DNA of 64,000 nucleotides from Sporothrix humicola (Eukaryota; Ascomycota; Sordariomycetes; Ophiostomatales; Ophiostomataceae): positions 124,001 through 188,000 of the forward strand of contig WNYE01000081.1 of assembly GCA_021396245.1 (NCBI GenBank), given 5' to 3'. The notes under the pieces are model-generated. The model was given only the letters and a program-made list of their open reading frames with translations. It ran no database searches and was not told the DNA's origin. Shown piece after piece: positions 10,618-22,200 of this stretch. Each line of letters opens with the position of its first letter. Within the stretch, counting starts at the first letter, position 1. The position numbers and the translations under genes were made by a program.

Positions 10618-12297
10618 CTAGGAACGAGGCACATTGGGCGCCTCGGCGGCCGCTTCGGCGGCAGCAGCACGGAACGCAGCGTCGGCATCCGGGTCCTCGG
10701 CTGACTCCTTGCCGCCGCGTGCCCAGCCGCGTTTCGACGAGCCCTCCTTGTCCTTGTTCTTCTTCTTGGACTCCTTGTCCTTCTTCATCGCCGCCTCGGC
10801 AACCAGCTGCTCAAAGGCCATGTAGTCGCCCTCCTCCTCGGGCGTCCGCTGTGCCCGGTTGCACACGTCGCCAATCAGTACCAGCGCCTCGGCCCGCTGC
10901 AGCCGCTTCTGCAGGGGCACCTTCTTATCGTGCAGCAGCGCGTCGCACACGTCCCGCAGCACGCTCTGGATCTCAAACTTGCTGCCGCGCCAGGCCGCCG
11001 TCAGGATCTTGCCCGTCACTCGCCGCTCGTACTCGCCTCTCTTCTCGTCGGTCCAGTCCTCGCCGCCGCGCTCCTCCATGCGCGCCATCTCCTCCATGGT
11101 CTGCTGCGCCTCAATGGCCGACGAGATCGTGTTCCACGTGTCCTTGACCAGCGTGCCCTTGTCGCGCATGCGGCTGAAGAAGCCGCTGATACCAAAAAGC
11201 TTTTGGCTGCGCAGCAGGCCCGTCGCTTTGGAGACGTACGTCTGGCCAATGGCGTGCAGAATGTCTAGACCAAACGACTCCATCTTCAGCTCCTCCACCT
11301 CGAGCCGGATCTTCTCCTGGAACGCGCGCGTCACGTCGGCGCCGCGGTCCGTCTCGGTCCACACGGACACACGGTCCTGCAGCTTGCGCACCAGCGTGTC
11401 GACGCGCTCTGTGCGCACGCGCTGGCGCTCCTTCTCGAGAGCGGCCAGCTGTTCGCGCTGCTCCTTGGAGAGGCCCGACTTCTTCTTGTCCTTCTTCTTG
11501 CCGTCCTCGGTGACGTGGCCGGAAGCGCCGGCCGAGGAGCCCTCGCCTGCAGCGTCATCCGACGGGCGGTCCATAAGAGCCGGGCGGATCGGGATGGCGT
11601 AGCGGCTCGGGGTGTTGGTGCCAGAGCCCGAGCCCGATGGGGATGCAGCAGCTGCAGCTGCTGGCTTTGTGGTTGACGATGACGAGGTGGTGGGCTCGCC
11701 CTTGCCGTGGTGCTCCTCCTCGGCGACGTAGGGCGGCGGCGGCTTAACGTGGCCGTCCTCTGCGTCGAAACCGGCTTCTGTAGCCTTGGCAGCTCTTGCC
11801 TTTTCGGCCTCGGCCTCGGCGGCCTTGGCACTCTGCTTCATGGCCTCGTCTGTGCCGGGGAACTCGTCCTCGTCGCCCGCAGCAGCGCCCTCCTCGGCGG
11901 CCTCGGCCGCCGCCGCCGCTGCCGCAGCTTCTTCCTCCTCCGCAATCGTAATGTCCATCGTCGCCGTCAGGTCCTTCATCAGCGAGATCTCGCCGATCCA
12001 GTCGAGGAACGCATCGCCGCCGAAAATCGTCGTGAAGAACTCGCCCGGGTCCACGAAACCCTCGCTCGGCTTGGACGCGTCCTTGCCGTACTTGTCGTAG
12101 GCCTTGCGCAGGTCCTCGTCCTGCAGCACCTGGTACGCCTCGCCAATGGCCTGGAACTTTTCGTGCGCGGTCGGGTCGTTGGGGTTCTTGTCCGGGTGGT
12201 GGACGATAGCCTGTTTCCGGTAGGCCTTTTTGATCTCGAGCTCGGTGGCCGTGGGCTGGACCCCGAGGAGGTCGTAGTAGGCGGTGTCGACCACCAT
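10618..12297 (-). CDS. DnaJ/Hsp40 co-chaperone of the Caj1/Djp1 type (J domain plus DnaJ-X domain)
   Basis: The frame is open upstream to 12510, but the J domain begins immediately after ATG 12295-12297 (MVVDTAYYDLLG), which I take as the start, giving 559 aa. The J domain spans ~5-70 with an intact HPD motif (VHHPDKNPND). Then come an Ala/Glu-rich linker, a Lys-rich helix and a long C-terminal helical domain (DTLVRKLQDRVSVWTE, FGLDILHAIGQTYVSKA, LFGISGFFSRMRDKG) characteristic of the DnaJ-X domain in yeast Caj1 and Djp1. These proteins stimulate Hsp70 ATPase; Djp1 helps peroxisomal and mitochondrial protein import. There is no zinc-finger (type I) domain. The tail is Ala/Glu-rich and ends NVPRS. 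A pair of CACGTG boxes lies ~450 bp upstream. Confidence 0.88.
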   Translation of the reverse strand: MVVDTAYYDLLGVQPTATELEIKKAYRKQAIVHHPDKNPNDPTAHEKFQAIGEAYQVLQDEDLRKAYDKYGKDASKPSEGFVDPGEFFTTIFGGDAFLDWIGEISLMKDLTATMDITIAEEEEAAAAAAAAEAAEEGAAAGDEDEFPGTDEAMKQSAKAAEAEAEKARAAKATEAGFDAEDGHVKPPPPYVAEEEHHGKGEPTTSSSSTTKPAAAAAASPSGSGSGTNTPSRYAIPIRPALMDRPSDDAAGEGSSAGASGHVTEDGKKKDKKKSGLSKEQREQLAALEKERQRVRTERVDTLVRKLQDRVSVWTETDRGADVTRAFQEKIRLEVEELKMESFGLDILHAIGQTYVSKATGLLRSQKLFGISGFFSRMRDKGTLVKDTWNTISSAIEAQQTMEEMARMEERGGEDWTDEKRGEYERRVTGKILTAAWRGSKFEIQSVLRDVCDALLHDKKVPLQKRLQRAEALVLIGDVCNRAQRTPEEEGDYMAFEQLVAEAAMKKDKESKKKNKDKEGSSKRGWARGGKESAEDPDADAAFRAAAAEAAAEAPNVPRS

Positions 12298-13168
12298 TGT
12301 GAGGGAGGGGTGAGTAGGATGAGTAAGAGGAAGAGTGGTCTGTCGGCTTGTGATCGTAGATTGTAGATCGTAGCGTTGGTTCGCGATAATGTGGCGGTCG
12401 GAAAGCCAGTAACGAAAAGGCGGGATGTGTAGTGAAATGCAGTCGCCCTGAAGATCAATGACAAAAAGACCTGCGCTTTCCCAAGGGTATCGTTGGCAAA
12501 GAAAGGGCAAAAGAGTGCAGGGTGGGATTGGGCTTCAAAAAAGTTTAAAAAAAAAGTGACGTTTAGTTTGGAGGGTGCCGGAAGAGAGAAGGCTCCAAGG
12601 CGTTTGCGAAAAACAAGGGCGCTGGGCAAAACAGGGCAGCTTCGTCATCACGCAGGAAACGTCTCCTTGTGAAAGACAACGTTTTTTTCTTCTGTAGCGG
12701 GGCACGCCGGAGCAGAGTGGGTAGGCAGAAATTTAGTTACGAAAATCACGTGAAGTCGCACGTGTGATCCCGTCCCATGTTTGTCTCTTACAACCTGCAC
12801 TCCACCGACTTCTCACAAAGCGAAACATGAGCACGATACAGCACACAACACAGTTTACACAGACACGACAGGGAGCTCAGTCAACGAGAAAATCCACACG
12901 CTGGTTTATATTTTATAGTCAAAAAACTGGCAGTCCTGGCAAGAAATTTCTAGGATATCTAGCAGCCAAAAGGAGTATAAAGTAAAGAGTAAGAAAACAA
13001 AAATTCCCAGGAATATCCAAAATGGGACAGACAAAGCAGTGCTCGTCGCTCGCTCGTCGTCTTTTTTATTTGTCTAACTGTTTCCATCCAAAATCATTAT
13101 TCCAGTATGTCAACGCGGGAAGAGCTGCCGCTTGTATTGCAGCAGCCCCGCTGTCCCTGTCCTCGCAC
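12298..13168. other. Intergenic region: promoter of the DnaJ gene and 3' flank of the epimerase/reductase gene
   Basis: It contains the DnaJ 5' flank with a pyrimidine/purine-rich leader just upstream of the start. Other than the CACGTG pair listed separately, no motif or gene is apparent. The ORF read-through from 12510 is treated as 5' UTR. Confidence 0.55.
12747..12764. promoter_or_regulatory. Paired CACGTG E-box-like sites
   Basis: Two perfect CACGTG palindromes start at 12747 and 12759, exactly 12 bp apart, so they sit on nearly the same face of the helix. CACGTG is the general target of fungal bHLH factors. They lie ~450 bp upstream of the DnaJ start and ~400 bp downstream of the neighbouring stop, so the DnaJ gene is the likelier target. 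Function is inferred only. Confidence 0.35.
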
Positions 13169-14068
13169 TTACTGCACGCCGGCAGCCTTCATGCGCTCGA
13201 AGCAGCCGCGGTAGGCGGCGTGGATCTCGGGGACCTCGTAGTTGTACTCCTTGAGCTTGGTGATGAGCTTGGTGGTGTCGAGCTCGCAGTTGGAGCGGCC
13301 GGCCTTGATGACCTTGGCCTGCTCCTCGAGCGAGAAGTTCTTCCAGGTGAAGCTGGGGCGGACAATCTCCTTGAACAGCGACAGCACCTCGTTGTGCGAG
13401 ATGGCGCCGGGGTTGGTGAAGTTGTAGACGCCGGTCTCCTTGTGCTCGGCCAGCAGGATGGAGGCGGGCAGCAGGTCGGTCAGGATGGTGTTGCTGTTGG
13501 GGATGTCGACGACGCGCTCGTACTTGGAGATCTTGGTGACAAAGTTGCGCGAGTGCAGGTCGTCGCTGACGGGCATGCGGAGGCGCAGGATCAGGGCGTT
13601 GGCGTAGTTCTTCATGATGGACTCGACATGGGCCTTGGTCTCCGAGTAGAAGGAGCCGTCAAAGTTGGCCGGGTCGGTCTCCTTGAAGCCGGGGCCGCCC
13701 CAGGGGTGGGCCTCGTCGTACTGGTAGATGCAGCCCGTGGCGAAGACGGTGATGTGGATGCCCTTGAGGAAGCAGGCGTCCGTCAGGTTCAGCGTGCCGA
13801 TGACGTTGGAGCGCATGGTGGCCTCCTTGTTGTCCTCGCACCAGTCGACGTTGGGACGGCCCGTGCTGCCGGCAGCGTTCAGGACGTGCGTGGGCTGGAC
13901 GCGCTCGAGCTCGGCGATGACGCTCTCGCGGTTCTCCATGCGGATGGTGGTCGAGTAGACCTCCTTGCCGGCCTTCTCGAGGAGGGTCTTGAGGTGGCCG
14001 GCGACCCAGCCCTCGCCACCCCAGATGAGGAAGCGGTTGCCGGTGGGAGCGGGAAGAGGACCAGACAT
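13169..14068 (-). CDS. UDP-4-keto-6-deoxyglucose 3,5-epimerase/4-reductase-like protein (UDP-rhamnose synthesis)
   Basis: A 299-aa protein when started at ATG 14066-14068 (MSGPLPAPTGN); the upstream open frame to 14446 is Ser/Phe-rich and reads like UTR. The N-terminus has an NAD(P)-binding Rossmann turn, FLIWGGEGWVAGHL. AGSTGRPNVDWCEDN and the SDR catalytic YxxxK (FYSETKAHVE) at ~155 are typical of the plant and fungal NRS/ER-type bifunctional enzymes and the RmlD-like family. Together with a 4,6-dehydratase encoded elsewhere it would make UDP-L-rhamnose for cell-wall rhamnose polymers or glycosides. It is close to full length for the single-domain fungal enzyme and has no signal peptide, so it should be cytosolic. 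The main alternative is another extended SDR sugar reductase. Confidence 0.8.
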   Translation of the reverse strand: MSGPLPAPTGNRFLIWGGEGWVAGHLKTLLEKAGKEVYSTTIRMENRESVIAELERVQPTHVLNAAGSTGRPNVDWCEDNKEATMRSNVIGTLNLTDACFLKGIHITVFATGCIYQYDEAHPWGGPGFKETDPANFDGSFYSETKAHVESIMKNYANALILRLRMPVSDDLHSRNFVTKISKYERVVDIPNSNTILTDLLPASILLAEHKETGVYNFTNPGAISHNEVLSLFKEIVRPSFTWKNFSLEEQAKVIKAGRSNCELDTTKLITKLKEYNYEVPEIHAAYRGCFERMKAAGVQ

Positions 14069-16800
14069 TTTGGCTGTGGGGGGGAGGTTTGTTGGAAAGG
14101 ATAAAAATAGGAGGTGGAGATGAGAATGGATGGATTCAAGCTTTGATGCAAAGAAGCAGAGTAACAAAAGCGAGTGTTGGGGGAATACAAGAACAAGAAC
14201 ACAACAGAAGGAACAAGAGGAAAGAAAAGAAGAGGAACAGGAGAGACTAAAAGGACAGCAAACAATCGGTGAGGAAGAAGAAAAGGGGCCCTTTTGTGGA
14301 ACTGGGCTGGACTTTGCTGCTCTGCGTGTCGATGGTGTGCACTCCAAGTCCAGAAGCAGAAAATAGAGGGGTGCAGGCCAGAGGTGGCTTGCGGCTGCTT
14401 GCTGATGAGGGGTGACTGGACAGCGCAAATCCATTACAGAGCACACAGAAGGTGGGAGAAGAGGGGCAAATCTTCACGAGTTTTGGGGCGAGACCGCCCG
14501 CTATCGTGCCCGCTAGTCTCAGAATAGTCTGTTCTCGTCGCTGTACCTGTGTGTACTTCGACCTTGTAGGGGTCGTGTACCAAAATAGTCCAGGGATGTC
14601 TTGGGGGGTTCCTTGCGCACAGTGGGCCGCTGAGATTGGACGAGCCAGTGGCGTCTAACAAAAAGAGGCATATCTTACAAGGCCCAGGCCAAAATACCAT
14701 ATCTTCGGAGCAGACTGGACTGGGACCAGCCGCGAGACTATCGTAGTACTCCGTTGGCAAAGGGATTTCACAAATGACGGTGTCTGACCAAATGGCAAAA
14801 GGGAGTCGAAAAGACGAGAAAAACACGTTGCAGCGCTTTGCAGCGGATGAACAAAAGACCATGACCAGAATCTCGTATTGCAAAGCAGTGGGATTTCAAA
14901 TGCTTGAACAGCACGCCGTACACTGTGCCTCACAACATATTAGTAAGCTTGTCTTAACCACCTCTCGACCTGCTCCGGATGCGCTCATCCTCCACATTCC
15001 AGTCCAAAATGAACGACAAGATCGTCAGAAATGTTGCTAAATGCTGCAGCTCCCTCGAACGACGGTGTGCACGTTTCAACATGCTGCAGACAAGCTCTTA
15101 CCGCCCTTTTGCTCCTACATGCAGGCGAGGCAATAAAGCTGCAAGAGACGAAGCCAACCTGGTTTCAATGGCCGTGCAATCAGTGCACCAAATAGACTAT
15201 CCGCACTGTTCTTGGGCCGCTCACAGAAAACGCCCAGACCACAAGGCTGGAGAAATGTGCCTGTGCGTAGGGCTGTGGAAAGATGCGATCCGATCAGGTT
15301 GATGTCACAGCATTTTATGCAGTCTTCATAAATACAGATTGAAGACGGAGCACGGAGTTCAAATACGCTTGTCCCTGGAAGTAGTTGTCCTTGATCAAGT
15401 GCCTATGGATAATCTGCGCCAGATCTTTGAGGTTGGGCCCAATCCAACAAGGTTCATAGCCAGCCTTGCCACTCATCTCAACTTAGACCTGACAAGATAC
15501 CTAGTATATGCAGCTGTTCAATCATTGTGCCAGCATTGGTTTAATGTTTGTTGTTCCACAAGTGACACAAATGACATTGGTAAAATGTCAACGGCCACTC
15601 AAGGAGAGTGTGACAAGCAACAGTTGGTGCTGTCTGGTGTATTGATAAATGTCACTGAAGGGTATGAGATAGCTCAACAACCTGTTCGGGTGACTTGCTC
15701 GTTTATTTTATATCGTGTTTCAACGCGTCTTTATCGTACAGTTTTGCCTTTATTCTCTCATCATCGTCCACATTTGTGTTCTTTTTCTGCGTTTAATAAT
15801 TTATTTGTTTAAATATTTTGTGAAAAAATTACCAAAATAAATAGATATTCTGCAACGATAAAAAAAAAGAAAAGAAAATCAAGACAGTGAAAAGAGAGAC
15901 TGGGAAGCATCCATCTCATGTACTTCTTTCCATTTCCTCGTCTTTGATCAGAACTCTCTTGTACACCATCTTCACCTTCCACGATGTCAGAATCTGCCAC
16001 ACCTCACCGCTCTCACCTGCCACAATCGCATCTCACCAAATCTCTTCTTCTTTCATCGCCCCCACTTTCTTCAGGGGCTTACATTCCGCCTCATTGGCCA
16101 ATTCTCCTTCCATCCCCATAATTTCTTTTTATCCTTGCCTTTTCCACACAGTCTGCGGAGTAACCCCGACTGCGACTCCATTTTGTTGAGCAGGGACGAC
16201 CGGCTACTGGCTGAGCACGGGTGGCGCCTTCCTTGTTCGGGCCCAGCGCCAACTTTTTTCTCCTCCTTTTCATCCTCTAATTCTCACGTCGCTGCAACGG
16301 CAAAACTGCACCCAACGTAACTGCACACAGCGTAACGGCGGACTTTTCAGTGCCCGACAATTTTGCCGGGGCCACGTTTTTTCCGCCTTCAACTGTGCCT
16401 TTTCGAGCCATTCTTCCACGCGGTTGAGCCTCTCTGTACCTACGCGAGCCAGTTTTCTGCCCTCATTTCCATTTTTCTTTTTCTAATTTTCCATCGTCAA
16501 CCTTGTCTCTATCGTCCTTTCCCTCTCCGAATCCCACTCCGTGCGCTCCTTCCTCATATCAAAAGACCGCCACGTTTGTTCCTTCCGAATCGCCACGAGG
16601 GATAAAGCAAAACGGAAACTACGACCGGGAAAACCGACGAACACAAATACTGCGAGTTCCCCCCTTTCAGGAACCGCAAAGGGTACTCTGCCCAGACAAC
16701 ACAAGCTCGAGAAACAAACATCTCGACACTCCCTCAACCTCCTTTGCCTTCTTTCTTCTCTTCTTCCTCAATACACACACATACACACACATACATCACC
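14069..16800. other. Divergent intergenic region (~2.7 kb) with the ERG9 promoter
   Basis: It lies between the 5' ends of the epimerase/reductase gene (-) and ERG9 (+). The 600 bp before ERG9 is strongly pyrimidine-rich, ending in a CA-rich leader (ACACACACATACACAC region, 16771-16797). Several short ORFs, the longest 157 codons at 15339-15812, have no recognisable domains. No sterol-response element was identified with confidence. Confidence 0.5.
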
Positions 16801-18297
16801 ATGCCGTCCGCAGGAGAGATTGCGTACCTTTTGGTGCACCCAAAACAGCTCCGTGCAATCATTCAATGGTAAGCTGCAATGCTCGCGTGCTGCTTTTCTT
16901 CCCCCTCTCTGATGCTTACAGCTCGCTGACATTGACTTAGGAAGCTGTGGCACGACCCTGTCCATACCCGTGATCCGTCAAAGGAGTCGGAGACGGAGCG
17001 GGCATGCTTCGAGTACCTGGATCTCACCTCGCGGAGTTTCGCTGCCGTCATCAAGGAGCTGAACCCCGAGCTGTTGATGCCCATCTGCCTGTTCTACCTG
17101 GCCCTTCGTGGCCTCGACACAATCGAGGACGACATGACCCTGCCCAATGAGAAGAAGATCCCACTTCTGCGGAACTTTGACTCCAACATGGAGATTGACG
17201 GCTGGACATTCACCGAGAACGGCCCCAACGAGAAGGACCGTGAGCTGCTCGTGCACTTTGACCAGGTCATTGTCGAGCTGAAGCGCATGAAGCCCGAGTA
17301 CTATGCCATTGTCCGCGACATCACCACCAAGATGGGCAACGGCATGGCTGACTACGCACTGAACGCCGAGCACAACGCCAACGGTGTCAACACCATTGCT
17401 GACTACGAGCTGTACTGCCACTACGTGGCTGGCCTTGTCGGTGACGGCCTGACCCGCCTGTTTGTCGAGTCCAAGCTGGCCAACCCGGCCCTGCTGGAGC
17501 GCCCCCAGCTCACTGAGTCCATGGGCCAGTTCCTGCAAAAGACCAACATCATTCGTGATGTGCACGAGGACTTTGTCGACAAGCGCCGCTTTTGGCCCAA
17601 GGAGATTTGGAGCAAGCACGTCGACAAGTGGGAGGACATGTTCGACACATCCGACCCCGCCAAGGTCCAGAAGGCTATGGAGTGCTCGTCCGAGATGGTG
17701 CTCAACGCCCTGAAGCACGCCGACGAGTGCCTGTTCTATATGGCCGGCATCCGTGACCAGAGTGTCTTTAACTTTGTTGCTATTCCCCAGTCCATGGCCA
17801 TTGCCACGCTGGAGCTTGTCTTCCGCAATCCCAAGATTTTCCACAGCCACCTGAAGATCACCAAGGGTGACGCCTGTCAGCTCATGAGCGAGTCGACCCA
17901 GAACCTGCGTGTTGTCTGCGACGTCTTCCGCCGCTACATTCACCGCATTCACAAGAAGAACGACCCCCGCGACCCGCTGTACACGGCTATCAGCCTGCAG
18001 TGCGGCAAGATCGAGCAGTTCATCGAGTCCATCTTCCCCTCCCAGGACATCAAGAAGATCCAGGCTGAGCAGAAGTCCGCGACCGCTGCCGGAGACGAGA
18101 AGGCTCTGCCCATCACAGACGGCCTCATCCTGGTCGGTGCTGTTGTTGCCATGCTGGCCATTGTTGGCGGCCTCATGGTTGGTGCCGCTTGGTTCATGGG
18201 CGCTCACCTGGACAAGATCACCGAATTCTTTGACTTTGAGGGCGCTGCAGCAAAGACTGCCGCCGCCGTCACCGGTGCTGCCCACGAGGAGCTGTAA
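16801..18297 (+). CDS. ERG9: Squalene synthase (farnesyl-diphosphate farnesyltransferase)
   Basis: Two exons, 16801-16868 and 16941-18297, give 474 aa. The 72-nt intron has donor GTAAGC, a CTGAC branch sequence and acceptor TTAG, and restores the frame across the Trp codon. Exon 1 supplies MPSAGEIAYLLVHPKQLRA, the expected start. Diagnostic motifs are present: the first aspartate-rich motif DTIEDD (~80), YCHYVAGLVGDGLTRLF (~180), the second motif in NIIRDVHEDFVDKRRFWP (~215) with conserved Tyr/Phe context, and a C-terminal transmembrane helix, LILVGAVVAMLAIVGGLMV (~410-430), for ER anchoring. It condenses two farnesyl diphosphates to squalene, the committed step of ergosterol synthesis. Length and architecture are normal. 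Confidence 0.97.
16869..16940 (+). other. Intron of ERG9
   Basis: 72 nt, GT-AG, phase 2. Removing it joins TG with G to give Trp and continues KLWHDPVHTRDP, the conserved start of squalene synthases. It contains a CTGAC branch-like sequence close to the acceptor. Confidence 0.93.
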
Positions 18298-18919
18298 AGG
18301 GGCATTGTCTCTGCCTTTTTCTCTTTTTTTATTATTATTTCACACAGCGGATATGATTTTCTTCATTTGCGTTTCAATTTTTATCTTCCACACAATCTTG
18401 TCACTCAATCCCTGCCAACCTTCTTTCCTGCCTTGCCTCACTCGTCACACCAAATACACGCCCCGTCACTCTCACATCTTGATGTTCTACCTTCACCTCT
18501 TATCTCGTCTGTCATCATTTCCATCTCATCAAGACTACAACACTCCCCCGAAGCAAGACACGAAAGCAAAGTGCTGGGAACTGAGGACCTAATTTCTGGG
18601 ATCTACTTTTTGTCATTTTGCAAAGCGCAACGTTTTCTCTTTCCCGACGATAGGGAACGGGCCACTAGAAGGCCATGATATCATTATTTTTAATACAACT
18701 ACTTTTGCCCTTTACCCCTTTGGGGACCCAACAACCTTGCAAGGTGATTGACACAAAGTTGGCATGACTTACAAAGAGTTGCACGAACACAAACAGAATC
18801 CAAGCCCAGCCCAGCATGGCGCATTCCATTGCCCATGGGGCCCAACCTGGCACACAAAGCGGCCCAGTCCCCAAGATTGAATTCGCACAAATCCAAGCAC
18901 AGTCTTACACATACATTAC

Positions 18920-19120
18920 AAGCCCAGTCCAATCTGGCACAGAAGCAGCCCAGTTCACGCTGGCAACAAGCATTATCAAGCCCAGTGCATCCTGGCCCCC
19001 CCCCAAAAAAAAACCCTCAAAAAAAAAAAAAAACTCAAGCCTAGTTCATACTGGCATCAAAATCTGGTAAGCCTAGTGTATACTGGCAATAAACATCATC
19101 AAGCCCAGTTCATTCTGGCA
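18920..19120 (+). repeat. Degenerate 32-bp-period tandem repeat (minisatellite)
   Basis: Units begin at 18920, 18946, 18978, 19037, 19069 and 19101. Each has a core close to AAGCCYAGTKYATNCTGGCA followed by a variable ~12-bp spacer often reading like AACATCATC. The periods 18946-18978, 19037-19069 and 19069-19101 are exactly 32 bp; the gap between units 3 and 4 is widened by a homopolymer block (9 C at 18996-19004, 9 A at 19005-19013, 15 A at 19019-19033). Weaker AAGCCCAG-like copies occur around 18802-18870. Confidence 0.75.
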
Positions 19121-19241
19121 TTCAGCAAAGCCCACTCATAACGAGTAGGCAGGAAGGCAAGTCAAATATCCAACTCAGATTCTTGGTCATGAAAAGCAGA
19201 TTGTTTAGTGTGAGCTGGGCCAAAAACAAGATGTCAATTTC

Positions 19242-19285
19242 GAGCTGGCAGCCGATTATTGCTTATTGAGAGCTGGCAGCCGATT
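19242..19285 (+). repeat. 16-bp direct repeat pair
   Basis: GAGCTGGCAGCCGATT occurs at 19242-19257 and again at 19270-19285, 28 bp apart. The copies are exact. It sits just downstream of the minisatellite and shares its CTGGCA core, so it may be a diverged part of the same repeat. Confidence 0.6.
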
Positions 19286-22200
19286 TACGCTCTTGTCAAA
19301 CACAAAACCCTATTGCAAGTCATATGCTCAGTTCGAGCACGCTCAAAGATCAATCAATGCTTATGCAGATCGCTATCATCATCGTATGCCTTGTTGGCAC
19401 ATTACGAATCTTGGCATCGAGTTCGTACATCACATTGAACAATGGCTGATTGGCGGATCATTCGCTTGAGCTGGTTGATTATCATTGTGCACGATCAAAA
19501 CATGTGCCCAAACCTGGGTATATCTTTTCGTGAACTTTCATTTTCTTATTCTCTCCTCTCCCATATTTCATTTCTCAGCACGGATGTCAAATTGCAATTC
19601 GGTCGTGCGGGGCGTCCTCTCCTTCACGGGAGAGAGTCGTCCTTGCTTAGTGACTGTAGTTGTGCCAAAGATGTGCAAAAACAAAGTCGTGTGAATTAAA
19701 GAGGCCGACAGCAGCAAGCAGCCTGGAATCCGGGTGCGGCGTGAACGGGGAGGTGCTCAGGGCCTTTGGCCATCTCTCCCGGGACCACGACGAATTGCGC
19801 ACATATCATTTACATATCATACGGAGAGTGAATTTTCCTTTCTCCCACTGCCCGAGTTGGGCATTCAGTTACAGTCTGGCCCATCAATACGATCTTATTT
19901 TTTTCTTGCCTGTCAAATCGTCATAGTTGCTATCTGCTTGTATTGGTGCATTTTCCGTGCTTTCAGCAATCGCATCGCCCTTTTGATTTATGATGGCGTT
20001 CGTGTCTGCCGTTTTCCTCCTGGAGCGGGCCACCGGACAAAAACGTGGGAATGGCGTTTCAGGCAAATGGCTGCAATCTTGCGCTCCTCTCGCATTCTCA
20101 CTCGTCATTCCGCTCGCACTTTTCATCACCTGATTCTGACGAGACGAGAAGGGTTTTTAGCCTTTTTGTGAAAGGGAAATTACAGCTTTCAGTATTGGGA
20201 TGTTTGTTGGCAGCCATTCAAAGCCAACAGCCACATTACGGCCGAAGCGGTTCATTCATGATTTACAAAAACCAACGGGTCTCCAGCTGAACCAACAGAC
20301 ACGGACGGATACGGGGCCCATTTTCATCTTTCTTCATGTCTCCTCTTTTTCGTTGTCGTCGTTTCTGACAGGCCGCGATGGTGCGGTTTGTGGTATCACA
20401 AAGATATTTAGGCGCCTTGGGCGACCAGGAACAACAGGCATAGCACATGCATCGCCGCGCAACCGATCACTCCCACAAGCTTTTATCTCTTTTCGGCAGT
20501 CCTCTTTGAGGGCATTTCCATTTTACTGAAGTTCTGTCGGCGGATCGTCTGTCCGCGTGTGAATTAATATCACTCTCATGTCGCGATAATTCTGCAAACT
20601 ACGGGGAGCATGCAAATCCAAGTGTTCTTGCCTTTGTCCGTTTAGCCAGCGCGGCTATGTACTGGCTCCTGCAACCCCTTTTGCCTCCGCTTATTTTCCG
20701 CTTTATTCTCCCCTAATGGCCATATTCGGTCTATTCTCCCTGTGGTTTCTTTAATTGCCATTCTGCTTACCATTTTTCACGGCAGTCATGTTCCACGAGA
20801 AAATGGAGCGAGAAGGAGAGTGCTGGCGAGATTATCATAGCTGATATACTCAGCTCACGAAGGCAAACGCCGGAGCATCTCACCGCAATGGCCTTGTTTA
20901 TGCCTTTTAGTCAGTCGTTGAAGTATTGGGCATGATCTTCTATCCAAACACAGAAGCTACCTGTTCCCAGAAACGCGAGCCTCCGAGAACCTGGAAGACC
21001 TGCTAACAGCAAGAGCTGTTCCTCGAGAACTGCGGATCTGATCTGCGACTGCAAGGACTGAGTGCCGAAAGCCATACTTTTTGGGAAAGGTCACAACAAG
21101 AATAAGAAATCGGTTTTCAAGTAACTGCTTTGGCTGTGCCATTACGGCTTCTTTTCATGTCTCGGGATGCGTACCCGGTGAAAAAGAGACAACGATGGAG
21201 GACTGTAATGACATTGGCCCGCCGTTCCAACAACTATGGTCACTGGCGTTCTTTCAGTCGCATATCTGCAACGACAGCCCCGTCGAGATGCAGCCGTCTG
21301 GAATTAGACGCTCATGTCTAGTTTCTATTCTCAAATTCTACGAAGGAGACCGGCCCGAAGATCATTCAACAGATGCACGAACGTCGTACAAATAAAGAGT
21401 CCAAGGAGAGGACAAGAGACGAGACGTACAATTCTCACCAAGTCGATGCAACGACAGATGAGATGACACAAGGGGTCATAACAAAGGGAGCAAGCAATAA
21501 ACCAACACACCCTCTTGTTGGTTCTTGTCTGTGGCCGCACTTACACGCCCGGAAGAAGGCACAGAGCAAATGACGAGAGTGAAGAGCAACACTCAAAGAA
21601 ACCAGTGGAAGACGAAAGTGTAGATGAAGAAAACAGACACATCCTACTTTAATCAGAATTTGCACTTGCCGTCCCCAGACCGATCATATTCTTCTCACCT
21701 CTCACATCCAATTACACGCTTCTATTCTCCCGCTCCCTCCAAGCCAACAGCAACAACAACAAACAACATGCAGACAACATACAGTGTCCGCATTTTTCCT
21801 AATTGCGCCCTGTGGATTCTCTCCCTTGATTTCTTCCATGCCCATCTACGCATCGCCGGGATCGAGCTAAGCAAGTCCCGCATCGGCTCTTTTCCAGCTG
21901 TATATTAACCTCGAGTCTTATTTCTCTCTTATTTCTTCATTCTTAATTTCTGGTCGCCCTGGGGCCGCACCCCCTAACCGCTTTCTAACCGTCCTTGGCG
22001 TCATCTTGGTTCTGCCTTTTCTGCTTCCTTCCAACGCCATGTCCGTGGCCTGGATTTTGTTGGACCATGACAGAACACCCTTTCCGTCCTTTTGTCCCTC
22101 GTTCCTCGTCCCACATATTTCGTCCCTCATCTGTCCGTCTACCTCACTGCCTGGGCCACCGCCCGGTTGTTGATTAATGACATCCCCTCCCTTTGATCTT

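Noticed and set aside
12298..12510. N-terminal extension of the DnaJ ORF
   Set aside because: The J domain starts directly after ATG 12297, and the extension has no conservation-like features; treated as 5' UTR.
13022..14104. 360-codon plus-strand ORF across the epimerase/reductase gene
   Set aside because: Val/Gly/Leu-rich shadow; the minus strand has Rossmann and YxxxK motifs.
14069..14446. N-terminal extension of the epimerase/reductase ORF
   Set aside because: Low-complexity Ser/Phe/Leu-rich read-through upstream of a conventional start; treated as 5' UTR.
15339..15812. 157-codon plus-strand ORF upstream of ERG9
   Set aside because: Mixed composition without recognisable motif; likely chance.
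16978..18285. 435-codon minus-strand ORF across ERG9
   Set aside because: It is the antisense of a clear squalene synthase exon; GC-rich codon use leaves the opposite frame open. Gly/Val/Leu-rich with no domain.
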